The notes beneath the pieces were generated by a model that did not search any database, had not been told where the DNA came from, and was given only the letters and a program-made list of their open reading frames with translations. A stretch of DNA of 64,000 bases, taken from contig NZ_JACHXM010000004.1 of the NCBI RefSeq assembly GCF_014192055.1, positions 124,001 through 188,000 of the forward strand. The letters are read 5' to 3'. The position numbers and the translations under genes are program-made. Positions 43,937 to 52,845 of this stretch are shown here, in pieces (the first letter of the stretch is position 1; the number at the start of each line of letters is the position of its first letter). The stretch comes from Halomonas organivorans (GTDB taxonomy: Bacteria > Pseudomonadota > Gammaproteobacteria > Pseudomonadales > Halomonadaceae).

Positions 43937-44749
43937 ATGCACAGCATCGACATCGAGATGATTCCCGGCGAGGTGACCCCGCCTCCCATTCGGGTCGGCG
44001 AGGCGTCGATCGATCACGCCGAGATCGCCCGCGAGATGCAGTACCACCCGGCCGACAGCGCCGGCGACGCTCGACTCAAGGCGGCCCGCGCCCTGGTGGT
44101 GCGAGAACTCTTGCGCCAGCGCGCCGGTCAGTTGGGCCTGGCGGTAGACGACGAGGCGGACATCGAAGCCGCCATTGCCGCGCTGCTGGAGCGCGAGCTG
44201 GACGCCCCCGAACCCACCGAGGCGGATTGTCGGCGCTGCCACGGCGCCCATCCCGAACGCTTCAGCGATCCCACCCGCCTGCGGGTGCGCCATGTGCTGC
44301 TGGCGGCGGCGCCGGACGACGCCCCCGCCCGGGACGACGGCTATCGGCGCGGGCAGGCGCTCATCGCGCAGCTACGCGAGGCCCCGCAGCGCTTTACCGA
44401 GCTGGCCCAGCGCCATTCCGACTGCCCCTCGAGGGACCAGGGCGGCGAGCTGGGCTGGCTGGTGCCCGGCCAGACCGTGCCCGAGCTGGATCGCGCCCTG
44501 CAGCACCTACCGGAGGGGCTGCATGGGCGCCCGTTGGCCTCTCGCTATGGCTGGCATCTGGTGATCATCGATGAACGGCAGGAAGGCCGGGCGCTGCACT
44601 ACGATGAGGTCGCCGACCGGGTCCGGCACAGCCTGCGCGAGCAGGCGACCCGCCGTGCCCTGCGCCACTACCTGCTGGCACTGGAGGCGGAGATCGGCGT
44701 GGAAGGCATCGCGCTCGACGACGATGCCGCCCGTGCCCTGATGCAGTGA
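43937..44749 (+). CDS. Parvulin-type peptidyl-prolyl isomerase of the nar operon
   Basis: 270-aa protein with a C-terminal PpiC rotamase domain (LRVRHVLLAAAPDD, then FTELAQRHSDCPSRDQGGELGWLVPGQTVPELDRAL, SRYGWHLVII). A two-cysteine element (DCRRCHGAH) precedes it. No signal peptide is evident, so it is probably cytoplasmic, like NifM. It follows narI by 24 bases with a ribosome site (AGGAGA), and parvulins at this position are known in several nar operons. A role in NarGHI folding is inferred. Confidence 0.88.
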   Translation: MHSIDIEMIPGEVTPPPIRVGEASIDHAEIAREMQYHPADSAGDARLKAARALVVRELLRQRAGQLGLAVDDEADIEAAIAALLERELDAPEPTEADCRRCHGAHPERFSDPTRLRVRHVLLAAAPDDAPARDDGYRRGQALIAQLREAPQRFTELAQRHSDCPSRDQGGELGWLVPGQTVPELDRALQHLPEGLHGRPLASRYGWHLVIIDERQEGRALHYDEVADRVRHSLREQATRRALRHYLLALEAEIGVEGIALDDDAARALMQ

Positions 44750-44900
44750 GGTGTGTCGGCAGCGGGTCTGTGCTCGTTGATCTTGCCCGCTCCGGCCGTT
44801 TCGAAGTGGCGGCGCTGCAATGAGCCATCCCTTGCCGTGACTACCCAACGGGTCAGCGCATCGGTCATTCGGATACTTGGGGAGCTGGAGGGAGGACCAC

Positions 44901-44933
44901 GATGTCCCGCCCGGCGGCGCCGAGCGGGACATC
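44901..44933. terminator. Stem-loop between the nar operon and the nhaC-like gene
   Basis: GATGTCCCGC (44901-44910) and GCGGGACATC (44924-44933) form a perfect 10-bp stem between two converging transcription units. No real T-run on either side. Confidence 0.55.
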
Positions 44934-44960
44934 CTTCACTGCGGTGTGGTGGGGCGCGTG

Positions 44961-46499
44961 TCAGCCGGCCGGCTGGGGGCGGCGGGTATTGGCCTGGTCA
45001 GCCATGGCCTGGCAGGCGCCCAGGTCGGTGGCGACGGCCTCGCCCTGCTCTTGCCAGCGGCGGCGCTCAGCGTCGCTGGCCTTGGGCGAGAACAGGCCGG
45101 CCTGGGCATAGAGCACGCCGATGATCGGTGACAGCCAGCAGGCGAAGGCCAGCGGAATGTACAGCAGGTTCTCGACATTGCCGTCGGCGATACCCAGTCC
45201 CAGTGCGCTGATCACGAAGGCCCCGCCCGCGTTCCAGGGCACCAGTGGTGACATCAGGGTGCCGCCTTCCTCGATCGCCCGCGACAGGTTCAAGGTCGAG
45301 TAGCCCAGTCCCCGGTAGGTAGGGGCGTACATGCGGCCGGGCAGGGCAATGGAGAGGTAAGGATCGCCGGCGACCAGGTTGGTGGACAGCGAAGTGATCA
45401 TGGCCGAGGTCTGCACGCCGCGGAAGCTGCGCACACGTGCCATGATGGCGCGAATGATCGCTTCGAGGCAGCCGGTCTTCTCCAGGGCGCCGCCGAAGCC
45501 CAGGGCGATCAGTACCAGCGAGATGGTCCACATCATCGACTGGATGCCACCACGGTTGAGCAGGCTGTCGATGGCGCCGACGCCGGTGTCGATCGTATAG
45601 CCGTAGTTGGCGTAGGTGACCACTTCATGCAGGCCGGCTCCCTGCACGAGCATCGCGGTGATCGCCCCGGCCAGTACGCCGGCGAACAGCGAGGGGATGG
45701 GCGGCATACGCTTGACGGCGAGCACGATCACCAGCACCGCCGGCAGCAGCAGCCAGGGCGAGATGGTGAAGTTGGCCTCGAGCGCCGAGGTGATCGCGGT
45801 GATTCGCTCGAAGGAGGCGCCCTGGTCGTCGATCAGGGTGAAGCCCGCTCCCAGGTAGATGGCGAACGCGATCAGCATCGAGGGGATCGTGGTCGGCATC
45901 AGGTTCTTGATATGGGAGAAGACATCGGTGCCGGTGACGGCCGGGGCGAGGTTGGTGGTGTCCGACAGCGGCGAGACCTTGTCGCCGAAGAAGGCCCCCG
46001 AGACCACGGCGCCGGCGGTCCAGTACATGGGGATGTCGAAGCCCGCGCCGATGCCCATCAGCGCCAGGCCGACCGTGCCGACCGTGCCCCAGGAGGTGCC
46101 CAGCGACAGCGAGACCAGCGAGCAAAGCAGCATGGCTGCCGCCAGGAAGACCGTCGGCGAGAGCAGCGTCAGGCCGTAATAGATCAGTGAGGGCACGGTG
46201 CCGCTGGCGATCCACACACCGATGATCATGCCCACGCAGATCAGCACCGAGACGGACGGCAGGGAAACGTGAATGACGTGGAAGATGCCTTCCTCGATGC
46301 GCTTCCACGAGAAGCCCAGCCTGATGCCCACCAGGGAGGTGATCGCCAGGCCGATGGCCAGCGGGATGTGCGGGGTGAAGTCGCCAAAATAGAAGATCTG
46401 TACCCCGATGGCGGCGAGGGTCAGGATCACCGGAGTCAGCGCCAGCAGCAGCCCCGGCGAGCGGTGGGATGAGGTCGATGTTGTTGTTGGATCGGTCAT
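44961..46499 (-). CDS. NhaC-family Na+/H+ antiporter or amino-acid transporter
   Basis: 512-aa membrane protein with about 11-12 hydrophobic segments. NhaC hallmarks include SLGTSWGTVGTVGLALMGIG, GAFFGDKVSPLSDTTNLAPA and GDPYLSIALPGRMYAP. The family contains sodium/proton antiporters but also the LysW-type lysine transporters. This gene follows amaB-amaA on the same strand with a 91-base gap and a ribosome site AAGGAAAA, so uptake or exchange of lysine or pipecolate is as likely as pH or sodium homeostasis. I found no lysine riboswitch fold in the short gap. Confidence 0.88.
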   Translation of the reverse strand: MTDPTTTSTSSHRSPGLLLALTPVILTLAAIGVQIFYFGDFTPHIPLAIGLAITSLVGIRLGFSWKRIEEGIFHVIHVSLPSVSVLICVGMIIGVWIASGTVPSLIYYGLTLLSPTVFLAAAMLLCSLVSLSLGTSWGTVGTVGLALMGIGAGFDIPMYWTAGAVVSGAFFGDKVSPLSDTTNLAPAVTGTDVFSHIKNLMPTTIPSMLIAFAIYLGAGFTLIDDQGASFERITAITSALEANFTISPWLLLPAVLVIVLAVKRMPPIPSLFAGVLAGAITAMLVQGAGLHEVVTYANYGYTIDTGVGAIDSLLNRGGIQSMMWTISLVLIALGFGGALEKTGCLEAIIRAIMARVRSFRGVQTSAMITSLSTNLVAGDPYLSIALPGRMYAPTYRGLGYSTLNLSRAIEEGGTLMSPLVPWNAGGAFVISALGLGIADGNVENLLYIPLAFACWLSPIIGVLYAQAGLFSPKASDAERRRWQEQGEAVATDLGACQAMADQANTRRPQPAG

Positions 46500-46590
46500 G
46501 TTGTTTTCCTTGGTCTCGATGACGTGTCAAAGGCGATCGATCAAGCGTGACATCCTGGTCGTCATTTCTCCTGGCGTGGGCCGGCGGCTC

Positions 46591-47870
46591 TCAGATCAAT
46601 ACCCTCAGGCATTGGCCGGTGTGGTAGAGCGTGAAGCCGCCCTCGTAGCTGGAACTCCAAAGGGGTTTGGCGCGTATTGGCTTCGGGATGCGGATCGGCA
46701 GCGGCAGCAGACCGTCGTCGCCGTTGGCCAGGTAGTGGGCGAAGCCCTTGCCGACGACCGTGCCGGTGGTGACACCGCGTCCGTTGTAGCCAGAGGCGGC
46801 CAGGATCCCGGGCGCGGGTTCGAACAGCCGCAGGGTGTGGTCGGGAGTGAAGGCGATTCGCCCGGTCCAGGTACATTCCCAGTCGATGCGCCCCAGCTGG
46901 GGGAAGTAGTGGCGCTGGATGCGGTCGGCCCAGCCGCGGACATAGGCCTGAGGTCGGCCGTCCCCTTGCCCAGGCTGCCGAGGATCAGGCGGCCCTCGCT
47001 GTCGCGGCGCATGCTGCTGAGCACCATGCGGGTATCCCAGGCGCCCTGTCGCTCGGGCAGGATATCGCCGGCGATCTCGTCCGGCAGCGGATGTGAGGCG
47101 ACCTGGAAGAAATGGCCGGGGAAGAAGTGCCGGCGCACCTGATTCCAGTGATCTTCGGTATAGGCGTTGGTGGCGATCACCAGGCGAGGGGCGGTGACGC
47201 TGCCCTCGGCGGTGGTGATGCGCCAGTCCGAGCCGTGTCGCGCGATCCCCGTCGCTGCGCTGTGGCCATGCAGCCGCGCGCCTGCGGTGGCGGCAGCCCG
47301 GGCCAGTCCACGGGTGTAGGCCACGGGGTTGATGGTGCCGGCCCGACGATCGAGCAGGGCGCAGCGAATGCGCTGGGTGCCCGTCTTCTGCCGGCAGGCC
47401 TCGTCCTCCAGCAGCTCGACGGGGGCGCCGCGCCGCTGGAACTGGTCTACGCGGCGCGCCAGCTCCTGCTCACCCTTGGCGTTGTGCGCCAGGTGCAGGG
47501 TGCCGCTGCGAGTCGCACGGCAATCGATAGCGTGGCGCTCGATCAGCGAGAAGACCTCGGCGGGGGCGCCGCCCAGGATCGCATTGGCGCGCTCGCCGTC
47601 CCGCTCGCCCAGTGCCTCGCAGATGTCGTCCGGAGGGATCCACAGTCCCGCGTTGACGAGGCCGACGTTGCGCCCCGAGCCGCCGCTGGGAATCTCCCCC
47701 GCCTCGAGCAGGGTCACCCCGACCCCGGCCTCCGCGAGGTGCAGGGCGGTGGACAGCCCGGTGATGCCGCCGCCGATCACCGCCACCTCGGTGGTGTGAT
47801 CGGCCTGCAGCGGCGCCAGCGGCAATGTCGGCTCGGGGGAGGTGTCGTGCCACAAACACCCTTCCTTCAT
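46591..47870 (-). pseudogene. amaA: amaA, L-pipecolate oxidase, interrupted by a frameshift
   Basis: FAD oxidoreductase of the DAO family. Seen: GGGITGLSTALHLAEAGVGVTLLE (FAD-binding) and the segment GSGRNVGLVNAGLWIPPDD that is typical of Pseudomonas AmaA, which oxidises L-pipecolate to piperideine-6-carboxylate. The frame is normal to about codon 308 (LILGSLGKGTADLR), then shifts within AGGCC at 46945-46949. With one extra base the protein continues as YVRGWADRIQRHYFP, through SGYNGRGVTTGTVVGKGFAHYLANG, to a stop at 46591-46593. Left unshifted, the reading yields Ser/Pro/Arg-rich nonsense. A one-base deletion in a short G run could be a sequencing error or a true mutation. Ribosome site AGGAGG before ATG 47870. 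Confidence 0.85.
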
Positions 47871-47961
47871 GACGCCTCCTGTCTTGTGATAGGCGCGCTC
47901 CCTGTCGCCGGTCGTGCCGGGGCCCGGCGGTGATAGTCAGCGGCAGGGGCGAGAGGTCGCG

Positions 47962-47986
47962 GCCGTCCCGTTCTGCCCGGGACGGC
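47962..47986. terminator. Stem-loop between amaB and amaA
   Basis: GCCGTCCCG (47962-47970) and CGGGACGGC (47978-47986) form a 9-bp stem just after the amaB stop on the minus strand. It has no T-run and probably acts as an mRNA stabiliser or attenuator. Confidence 0.5.
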
Positions 47987-47994
47987 GGTCATGC

Positions 47995-49488
47995 TCAGTC
48001 GAACTTGATGCCCTGGGCCAGCGGCAGTTCGCGAGAGTAGTTGACGGTGTTGGTCTGGCGACGCATGTAGCTCTTCCAGACGTCGGAGCCGGACTCGCGG
48101 CCGCCGCCGGTCTCCTTCTCGCCGCCGAAGGCGCCGCCGATCTCGGCGCCGCTGGGGCCGATGTTGACGTTGGCGATGCCGCAGTCGCTGCCCTGGTCGG
48201 AGACGAAGGCCTCGGCCTCGCGCACGTCGGTGGTGAAGACGCAGGAGGAGAGCCCCTGGGGCACGTCGTTCTGCAGCGCCAGCGCCTCATCGAAGTCGCG
48301 ATAGCTCATGACGTAAAGGATCGGGGCGAAGGTCTCGTGCTTGACCAGCTCGTCCTGCTGTTCGACCTCGACGATGGCCGGCGCCACGTAATAGCCCTCG
48401 GGGTAGTCGTCGGCCAGGCGACGTTCGCCGCCGAACACGCTGGCGCCCTGCTCGCGGGCCTTGCCGAGCACCGACTGCATCTGGTCGAAGGCCTGGGCGT
48501 CGATCAGCGGGCCGACCAGGCTGCCGCCCATCGGGTCGCCGATGGTCACGCCGGCATAGGCCTTCTTGACCCGCTCGACGACCTCGTCACGCACGGACTC
48601 GTGGACGATCAAGCGGCGCAGGGTGGTGCAGCGTTGGCCGGCGGTGCCCACCGCGGAGAACAGGATGGCGCGCACGGCCATGTCCAGGTCGGCGCTGGGG
48701 GCCAGGATCATGGCGTTGTTGCCGCCGAGCTCGAGGATGCTGCGACCGAAGCGAGCGGCCACGCGGGGCGCGACCTCGCGACCCATGCGGGTGCTGCCGG
48801 TGGCGCTGATCAGCGGCACGCGGGGATCGTCGGTGAGCACCTCCCCGGCCGCGCGCTCGCCGATGATGACCTGGCTGAGGTCCGCCGGAGCCTCGTCGCC
48901 GAACTCGGCCATGGCGCGTTCGAGCAGCGCCTGGCAGGCCAGGGCGCACAGCGGCGTCTTCTCGGAGGGCTTCCACAGCAGGCTGTTGCCGCACACCAGC
49001 GCCAGGGCGGCGTTCCAGGCCCAGGGCGCCACCGGGAAGTTGAAGGCGGTGATCAGACCGATCGGGCCCAGCGGGTGCCAGCTTTCGCGCATGTGGTGGC
49101 CGGGGCGCTCGGAGGCGATGGTCAGGCCGTACAGCTGGCGGGACTGGCCGACGGCGAGATCGCAGATGTCGATCATTTCCTGCACTTCGCCGAGGCCTTC
49201 CTGGTAGATCTTGCCGCATTCCAGGGTCACCAGGGTGCCGAGGTCTTCCTTGTGGCGGCGCAATTGCTCGCCGAACAGGCGCACCAGCTCGCCGCGGCGC
49301 GGCGCCGGCACCCGACGCCAGGCCTCGAAGGCCGCCTGGGCGCGGTCGATGCGTGTCTTGACCTCATCACCGCCTTCCAGTGCCACCCGGCCGAGCTCGC
49401 CGCCGTCGGTGGGTGAAGTCACGGCATAGTCGCCGCCACGGTACAGGGATTCGCTGACCCCGAGGCGTTGCATGATGGACGCGATCAT
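47995..49488 (-). CDS. amaB: AmaB, piperideine-6-carboxylate / aminoadipate-semialdehyde dehydrogenase
   Basis: 497-aa aldehyde dehydrogenase of the ALDH7 type: NAD-dependent oxidation of 2-aminoadipate 6-semialdehyde to 2-aminoadipate. Catalytic Cys287 is in GTAGQRCTTLRRL, with the conserved Glu in ILELGGNNA. The ALDH7-type features ITAFNFPVAPWAWNAALALVCGN and IGGAFGGEKETGGGRESGSD are present. Start ATG 49488 follows GGAGGA. It is paired with amaA downstream, as in Pseudomonas putida, and is divergent from a LysR gene. Confidence 0.92.
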   Translation of the reverse strand: MIASIMQRLGVSESLYRGGDYAVTSPTDGGELGRVALEGGDEVKTRIDRAQAAFEAWRRVPAPRRGELVRLFGEQLRRHKEDLGTLVTLECGKIYQEGLGEVQEMIDICDLAVGQSRQLYGLTIASERPGHHMRESWHPLGPIGLITAFNFPVAPWAWNAALALVCGNSLLWKPSEKTPLCALACQALLERAMAEFGDEAPADLSQVIIGERAAGEVLTDDPRVPLISATGSTRMGREVAPRVAARFGRSILELGGNNAMILAPSADLDMAVRAILFSAVGTAGQRCTTLRRLIVHESVRDEVVERVKKAYAGVTIGDPMGGSLVGPLIDAQAFDQMQSVLGKAREQGASVFGGERRLADDYPEGYYVAPAIVEVEQQDELVKHETFAPILYVMSYRDFDEALALQNDVPQGLSSCVFTTDVREAEAFVSDQGSDCGIANVNIGPSGAEIGGAFGGEKETGGGRESGSDVWKSYMRRQTNTVNYSRELPLAQGIKFD

Positions 49489-49610
49489 TCTTCCTCCTAC
49501 TGCTCATATGCGTGTGATGGAAAACGGGAGCAGTATTGCTGGGGTTGCGAGCGAGGCTCAAACGACGTTTTATACAGAGGTCATTCCATTATTTCTTGAT
49601 AGAGCCCGCC

Positions 49611-50495
49611 ATGAGTCGTCGTCACCTGCCCACGCTCACCGCCATGCAATGCTTCGAGGCTTCGGCCCGGCACCTGAGTTTCACCCGAGCCGCCGAGGAA
49701 CTGAGCCTGACCCAGAGCGCCGTCAGCAAGCAGGTCGCACAGCTCGAGTCGGTGCTCGAGCACCCGCTGTTTCGCCGGGTTCGCAAGCGGCTGCAGGTCA
49801 CTCCGGAGGGATCGCTGTACCTGACCGAGGTACGCAAGGTGCTGGCCCAGGTCGAGATGTCCACCCGTTATATGCAGTCCTACGGTGGCCAGAACGAGGT
49901 GCTCAACGTCACCACTCTGCCGACCTTCGGCGCCCGCTGGCTGATTCCCCGGCTCAATGGCTTCCGCTTCCGCCATCCCGGGGTCTATCTGAACATCGCC
50001 AACCGGGTGGAGCCCTTCGACCTCGAGGAGGAGCGGGTCGACGTGGCCTTCTTCTTCGGTCACGGGGCCTGGCCGAAGGCGGAGTGCATCAAGCTGCTCG
50101 ACGAGACCATGGTGCCGGTGTGCGCGCCGGCGGCGGTGCCTGCTGGCGGCATCGACGACCCACTGGCCTTGACCGACCTGGTGCTGTTGCAGAGCGCGAC
50201 GCGACCCGAGGCGTGGCACGACTGGTTCGAGGCCCAGGGCTGCTATACCGCCCACAGCTATCACGGGCCGCGTTTCGATACCTTCTACATGGCGGTGAGC
50301 GCTGCCCGGGCGGGCTGCGGCGTGGCGCTGGTACCCCACTTCCTGGTCGAGGAGGAACTGGCGGCCGGCCAATTGACGATTCCCTGGGCGTTCGCGCTGA
50401 CCAGCCGGGATGCCTATTACCTGGCCTACCCTGAATACAAGGGCGAGGTGGCCAAGGTGCGTGGCTTCATCGACTGGATCCTTGAAAAATGTTAA
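49611..50495 (+). CDS. LysR-family regulator with a replaced 3' end
   Basis: 294-aa LysR/GcvA-type regulator divergent from amaBA and so its likely regulator. The helix-turn-helix is in LSFTRAAEELSLTQSAVSKQVAQLE (split over about 18-43); the effector domain follows. The C-terminus VAKVRGFIDWILEKC ends abruptly. The same nucleotide sequence recurs at 57282-57368, where it continues as EHREGPQAG and further to a stop, so the original gene probably had about 16 more codons. ATG 49611 is the family start (MSRRHLPTLTAMQCFEA). The truncation is small and the protein may still work. Confidence 0.92.
   Translation: MSRRHLPTLTAMQCFEASARHLSFTRAAEELSLTQSAVSKQVAQLESVLEHPLFRRVRKRLQVTPEGSLYLTEVRKVLAQVEMSTRYMQSYGGQNEVLNVTTLPTFGARWLIPRLNGFRFRHPGVYLNIANRVEPFDLEEERVDVAFFFGHGAWPKAECIKLLDETMVPVCAPAAVPAGGIDDPLALTDLVLLQSATRPEAWHDWFEAQGCYTAHSYHGPRFDTFYMAVSAARAGCGVALVPHFLVEEELAAGQLTIPWAFALTSRDAYYLAYPEYKGEVAKVRGFIDWILEKC
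50454..50482. repeat. Left copy of the 29-bp direct repeat bounding the island
   Basis: Begins AAGGTGCG and ends TGGATCCT, within the 3' end of the first lysR gene. It is identical base for base to 57288-57316. Flanking bases remain similar for a few positions on each side (GGTGGC before; GA after one mismatch). Confidence 0.93.
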
Positions 50496-50927
50496 GGCTT
50501 GAGGAAGCATTGCATCTGCTGCGATTTTCTCCAATCGTTAATATTCACAGGGTCTCCCGAATAGTTTCTGTAGATGTATGGGAGTATGAGCTCTATACAT
50601 CATCGTGAAACAGCCTCAATGAGAGTGCTCGCGCCAAGTGCTTTAATCAGCGGTTTTTTTGAGTTTTTTCGGTTTTGTGGTGTGGCGCTTTCTCTATGTG
50701 GTTTCTGTAACGAGGACGCGCATTGCGCAAAGTTACCCAGGTGCAGCTTATTGGCTAGTTTCAGGAACATGTTTTGTTGTGGATGCTGGTGGTTTTTATA
50801 CTGTGGAAAAGGTACGGAGTGCGTCATTGATTTTGTGAAGGTGGCTGGAGCGGTTAGTTCTTGAGAGACCTCTTGCTATAACCGATTTTCAGCCACCTTT
50901 TTATGCCATTGTGATATTCCGACCCAT
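50496..50927 (+). other. AT-rich stretch at the left end of the island
   Basis: 432 bases, clearly poorer in GC than everything before it, with runs such as GGTTTTTTTGAGTTTTTTC near 50653. A 96-codon open frame (50574-50864) is cysteine- and phenylalanine-rich without resemblance to a protein family or a clear ribosome site and is not called. The stretch ends with a long stem-loop followed by a T-run (50838-50903). It may be junction debris or hold a small RNA. Confidence 0.6.
50838..50903 (+). terminator. Long stem-loop with T-run
   Basis: AAGGTGGCTG (50838-50847) pairs with CAGCCACCTT (50890-50899); inside, CGGTTA (50851-50856) pairs with TAACCG (50879-50884). TTTT follows on the plus strand. 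It would end a rightward transcript although no called gene lies directly before it, or insulate the convergent TRAP operon. Confidence 0.65.
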
Positions 50928-52235
50928 TCACATGGACGTTTCACTCATATAGCTCGGTAGAAACGTCGCAAGATCCGGAAATGCGATCAGCAGGAACGCC
51001 ATGAGCGCCATGATCAGGAACATCGGAGCCGCCGCCTTGGCAATGAAACCCAGGCTGTGGTTGGTCAGGCCTTTCATGACGAAAAGATTGAAGCCTACGG
51101 GAGGCGTTATCTGGGCCATCTCCACCATCACAAGTACGAAAATACCGAACCAGAGAAGATCAATGCCGGCTTCGTTTAGCATGGGAGTGACGACGGCCAT
51201 GGTCAGCACCACTGCCGATATTCCATCCAGAAAGCAGCCCAGCACTATGTAGACAAACATTAGTGCTACCAGCAGCATGAAGGGCGAGAGTTCCAGGGTG
51301 CCTACCCACTCAGCGAGGCCCCGCGGTAGACCCGTAAAGCCCATGGCCAGTGTCAGGAACGAAGCTCCTGCCAGGATCAGGGCGATCATGCAGGAAGTTT
51401 TCGCTGCACCCATCAGGCTTTCTATCAGCGAGGAGAAAGTCAGGCTGCGCTGTATGGCGGCGAGTATCAGGGCTCCGACGACTCCTAGCGCGGCGGCTTC
51501 GGTTGCCGTCGCGAGGCCGGAATACATCGAGCCAATCACGGTGAAAATCAGCAGCGCGACAGGAATCAGTAGGCGCGACTCGTAGAGGCGACTTTTCATT
51601 GACATCGCAGGATCTTTGACGATATTGGGCTTCTTCAGGGTGCCCCATGCTATGACATAGCCCATGAAAAGAGCGGCCAGTATCAGCCCGGGAAGTATTC
51701 CCGCAATAAAGAGCTTGGGGATGGACTGATTTGTGATGACGCCGTAGACGATCATCGTCAGCGAGGGAGGAATCATCAAGCCAAGAGTAGAAGCGCCGGC
51801 CAGGGTCCCTACACTCATGAAATCGGAATAGCCACGTTTACTGAGCTCCGGCATGGACATCTTTCCCACTGTGGTCAGGGTGGCGGCGGAAGAGCCTGAG
51901 ACCGCCGCGAACAGAGTGCAGCCGATGACATTGGTATGCATGAGCCGCCCAGGCAGCCAGCTAAGCCAAGGGCTCAATCCACGGAAGAGGCTTTCGGAGA
52001 GTCGCGTACGATAAAGGATCTCCCCCATCCAGATGAACAGAGGAAGGGCCGTGAGTGTCCAGCTCGTCGAAGAAGTCCAGAGTGTGCTGTACATCGAGGC
52101 CCCGATCGGGCGGTCGGTGAAGAGCGCGATGCCCACGATGGCCACCCCGACCAGAGACAAGGCAATCCAAACGCCAGAGCCCAGTAACAGGAAAAGAATG
52201 AGCAGTAACGCAATGGCCAGTTCAGTGAAATCCAT
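50928..52235 (-). CDS. dctM: TRAP transporter large permease (DctM)
   Basis: 435-aa permease with about 12 hydrophobic segments that moves a carboxylate (or similar anion) with sodium or protons. DctM-type features: PLFIWMGEILYRTRLSESLF, VSGSSAATLTTVGKMSMPEL, GASTLGLMIPPSLTMIVYGV. Its start overlaps the stop of the small permease (ATGA). Lower-GC codon use than the flanking lysine genes. Confidence 0.93.
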   Translation of the reverse strand: MDFTELAIALLLILFLLLGSGVWIALSLVGVAIVGIALFTDRPIGASMYSTLWTSSTSWTLTALPLFIWMGEILYRTRLSESLFRGLSPWLSWLPGRLMHTNVIGCTLFAAVSGSSAATLTTVGKMSMPELSKRGYSDFMSVGTLAGASTLGLMIPPSLTMIVYGVITNQSIPKLFIAGILPGLILAALFMGYVIAWGTLKKPNIVKDPAMSMKSRLYESRLLIPVALLIFTVIGSMYSGLATATEAAALGVVGALILAAIQRSLTFSSLIESLMGAAKTSCMIALILAGASFLTLAMGFTGLPRGLAEWVGTLELSPFMLLVALMFVYIVLGCFLDGISAVVLTMAVVTPMLNEAGIDLLWFGIFVLVMVEMAQITPPVGFNLFVMKGLTNHSLGFIAKAAAPMFLIMALMAFLLIAFPDLATFLPSYMSETSM

Positions 52236-52774
52236 CAGAGACTCCTCACAGGGTGGGTTCCGTGGCTCTTGATGCGTACGGAACGAATCAGAGTGGCCAG
52301 CGTGCGAATGAGATGATCAATAATCGAAATCGTAAAGGCTGTGGAGCCGAGCGCGAGCAGCGCCTGGGGGATCCACAGCGGCATCGCATCCTGCCCTGAC
52401 GAGACATCGCCGAACTGATATGACCAGTAGGCGGCATCGAAGGCATGCCAGGTGATGAAGCCGGCAATGCAGCTGGCGATGAACAGGCACCACAGCTCAC
52501 CGATGGGACGAAAACGCCCGAGACGCTCGACCAAGAGACCGACGCGGATATGCCCACCCTTATGAAAGGTATAGGCTGCGGCAAGGAATGTACTGGCGCC
52601 CATCAGATAGCCGGCGTAGTTGGTAGCGCCAGGAAGAGTCATACCACTCCAGCGTAGAACGACCTGTACGACAATGACGACCAGCATGATGAAGATACAG
52701 AGCGCGGCAAGGTAGCCGAAGATCCGATAAAGCGCTTCCAGCCATCTGGCGACGCGAGAGAAGGGAGTGTTCAT
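52235..52774 (-). CDS. dctQ: TRAP transporter small permease (DctQ)
   Basis: 179-aa protein with four hydrophobic segments (about 18-42, 50-68, 90-112 and 132-155) and the DctQ pattern NYAGYLMGASTFLAAAYTFHKGGHIRV. Joined to dctM by an ATGA overlap and separated from dctP by 71 bases containing a perfect palindrome. Confidence 0.91.
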   Translation of the reverse strand: MNTPFSRVARWLEALYRIFGYLAALCIFIMLVVIVVQVVLRWSGMTLPGATNYAGYLMGASTFLAAAYTFHKGGHIRVGLLVERLGRFRPIGELWCLFIASCIAGFITWHAFDAAYWSYQFGDVSSGQDAMPLWIPQALLALGSTAFTISIIDHLIRTLATLIRSVRIKSHGTHPVRSL

Positions 52775-52808
52775 GGGAGCGACCCCTGGTTACATCCAGT
52801 CAAGTGGA

Positions 52809-52832
52809 GTCCCCACTCCGCGGAGTGGGGAC
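52809..52832. repeat. Perfect 24-bp palindrome between dctP and dctQ
   Basis: Each strand starts GTCCCCACTCCG and reads the same in reverse complement. In the mRNA it gives a strong hairpin right after dctP, a usual place for an element that keeps binding-protein mRNA in excess. Confidence 0.7.
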
Positions 52833-52845
52833 GTGAATCGTGTCG

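Noticed and set aside
46500..46590. Possible lysine riboswitch before the NhaC-type gene
   Set aside because: The gap is 91 bases, too short for the lysine aptamer, and no conserved pattern was seen.
50574..50864. 96-codon open frame at the left end of the island
   Set aside because: Begins without a good ribosome site; Cys/Phe/Ser-rich and unlike any family I know; runs into the stem-loop.
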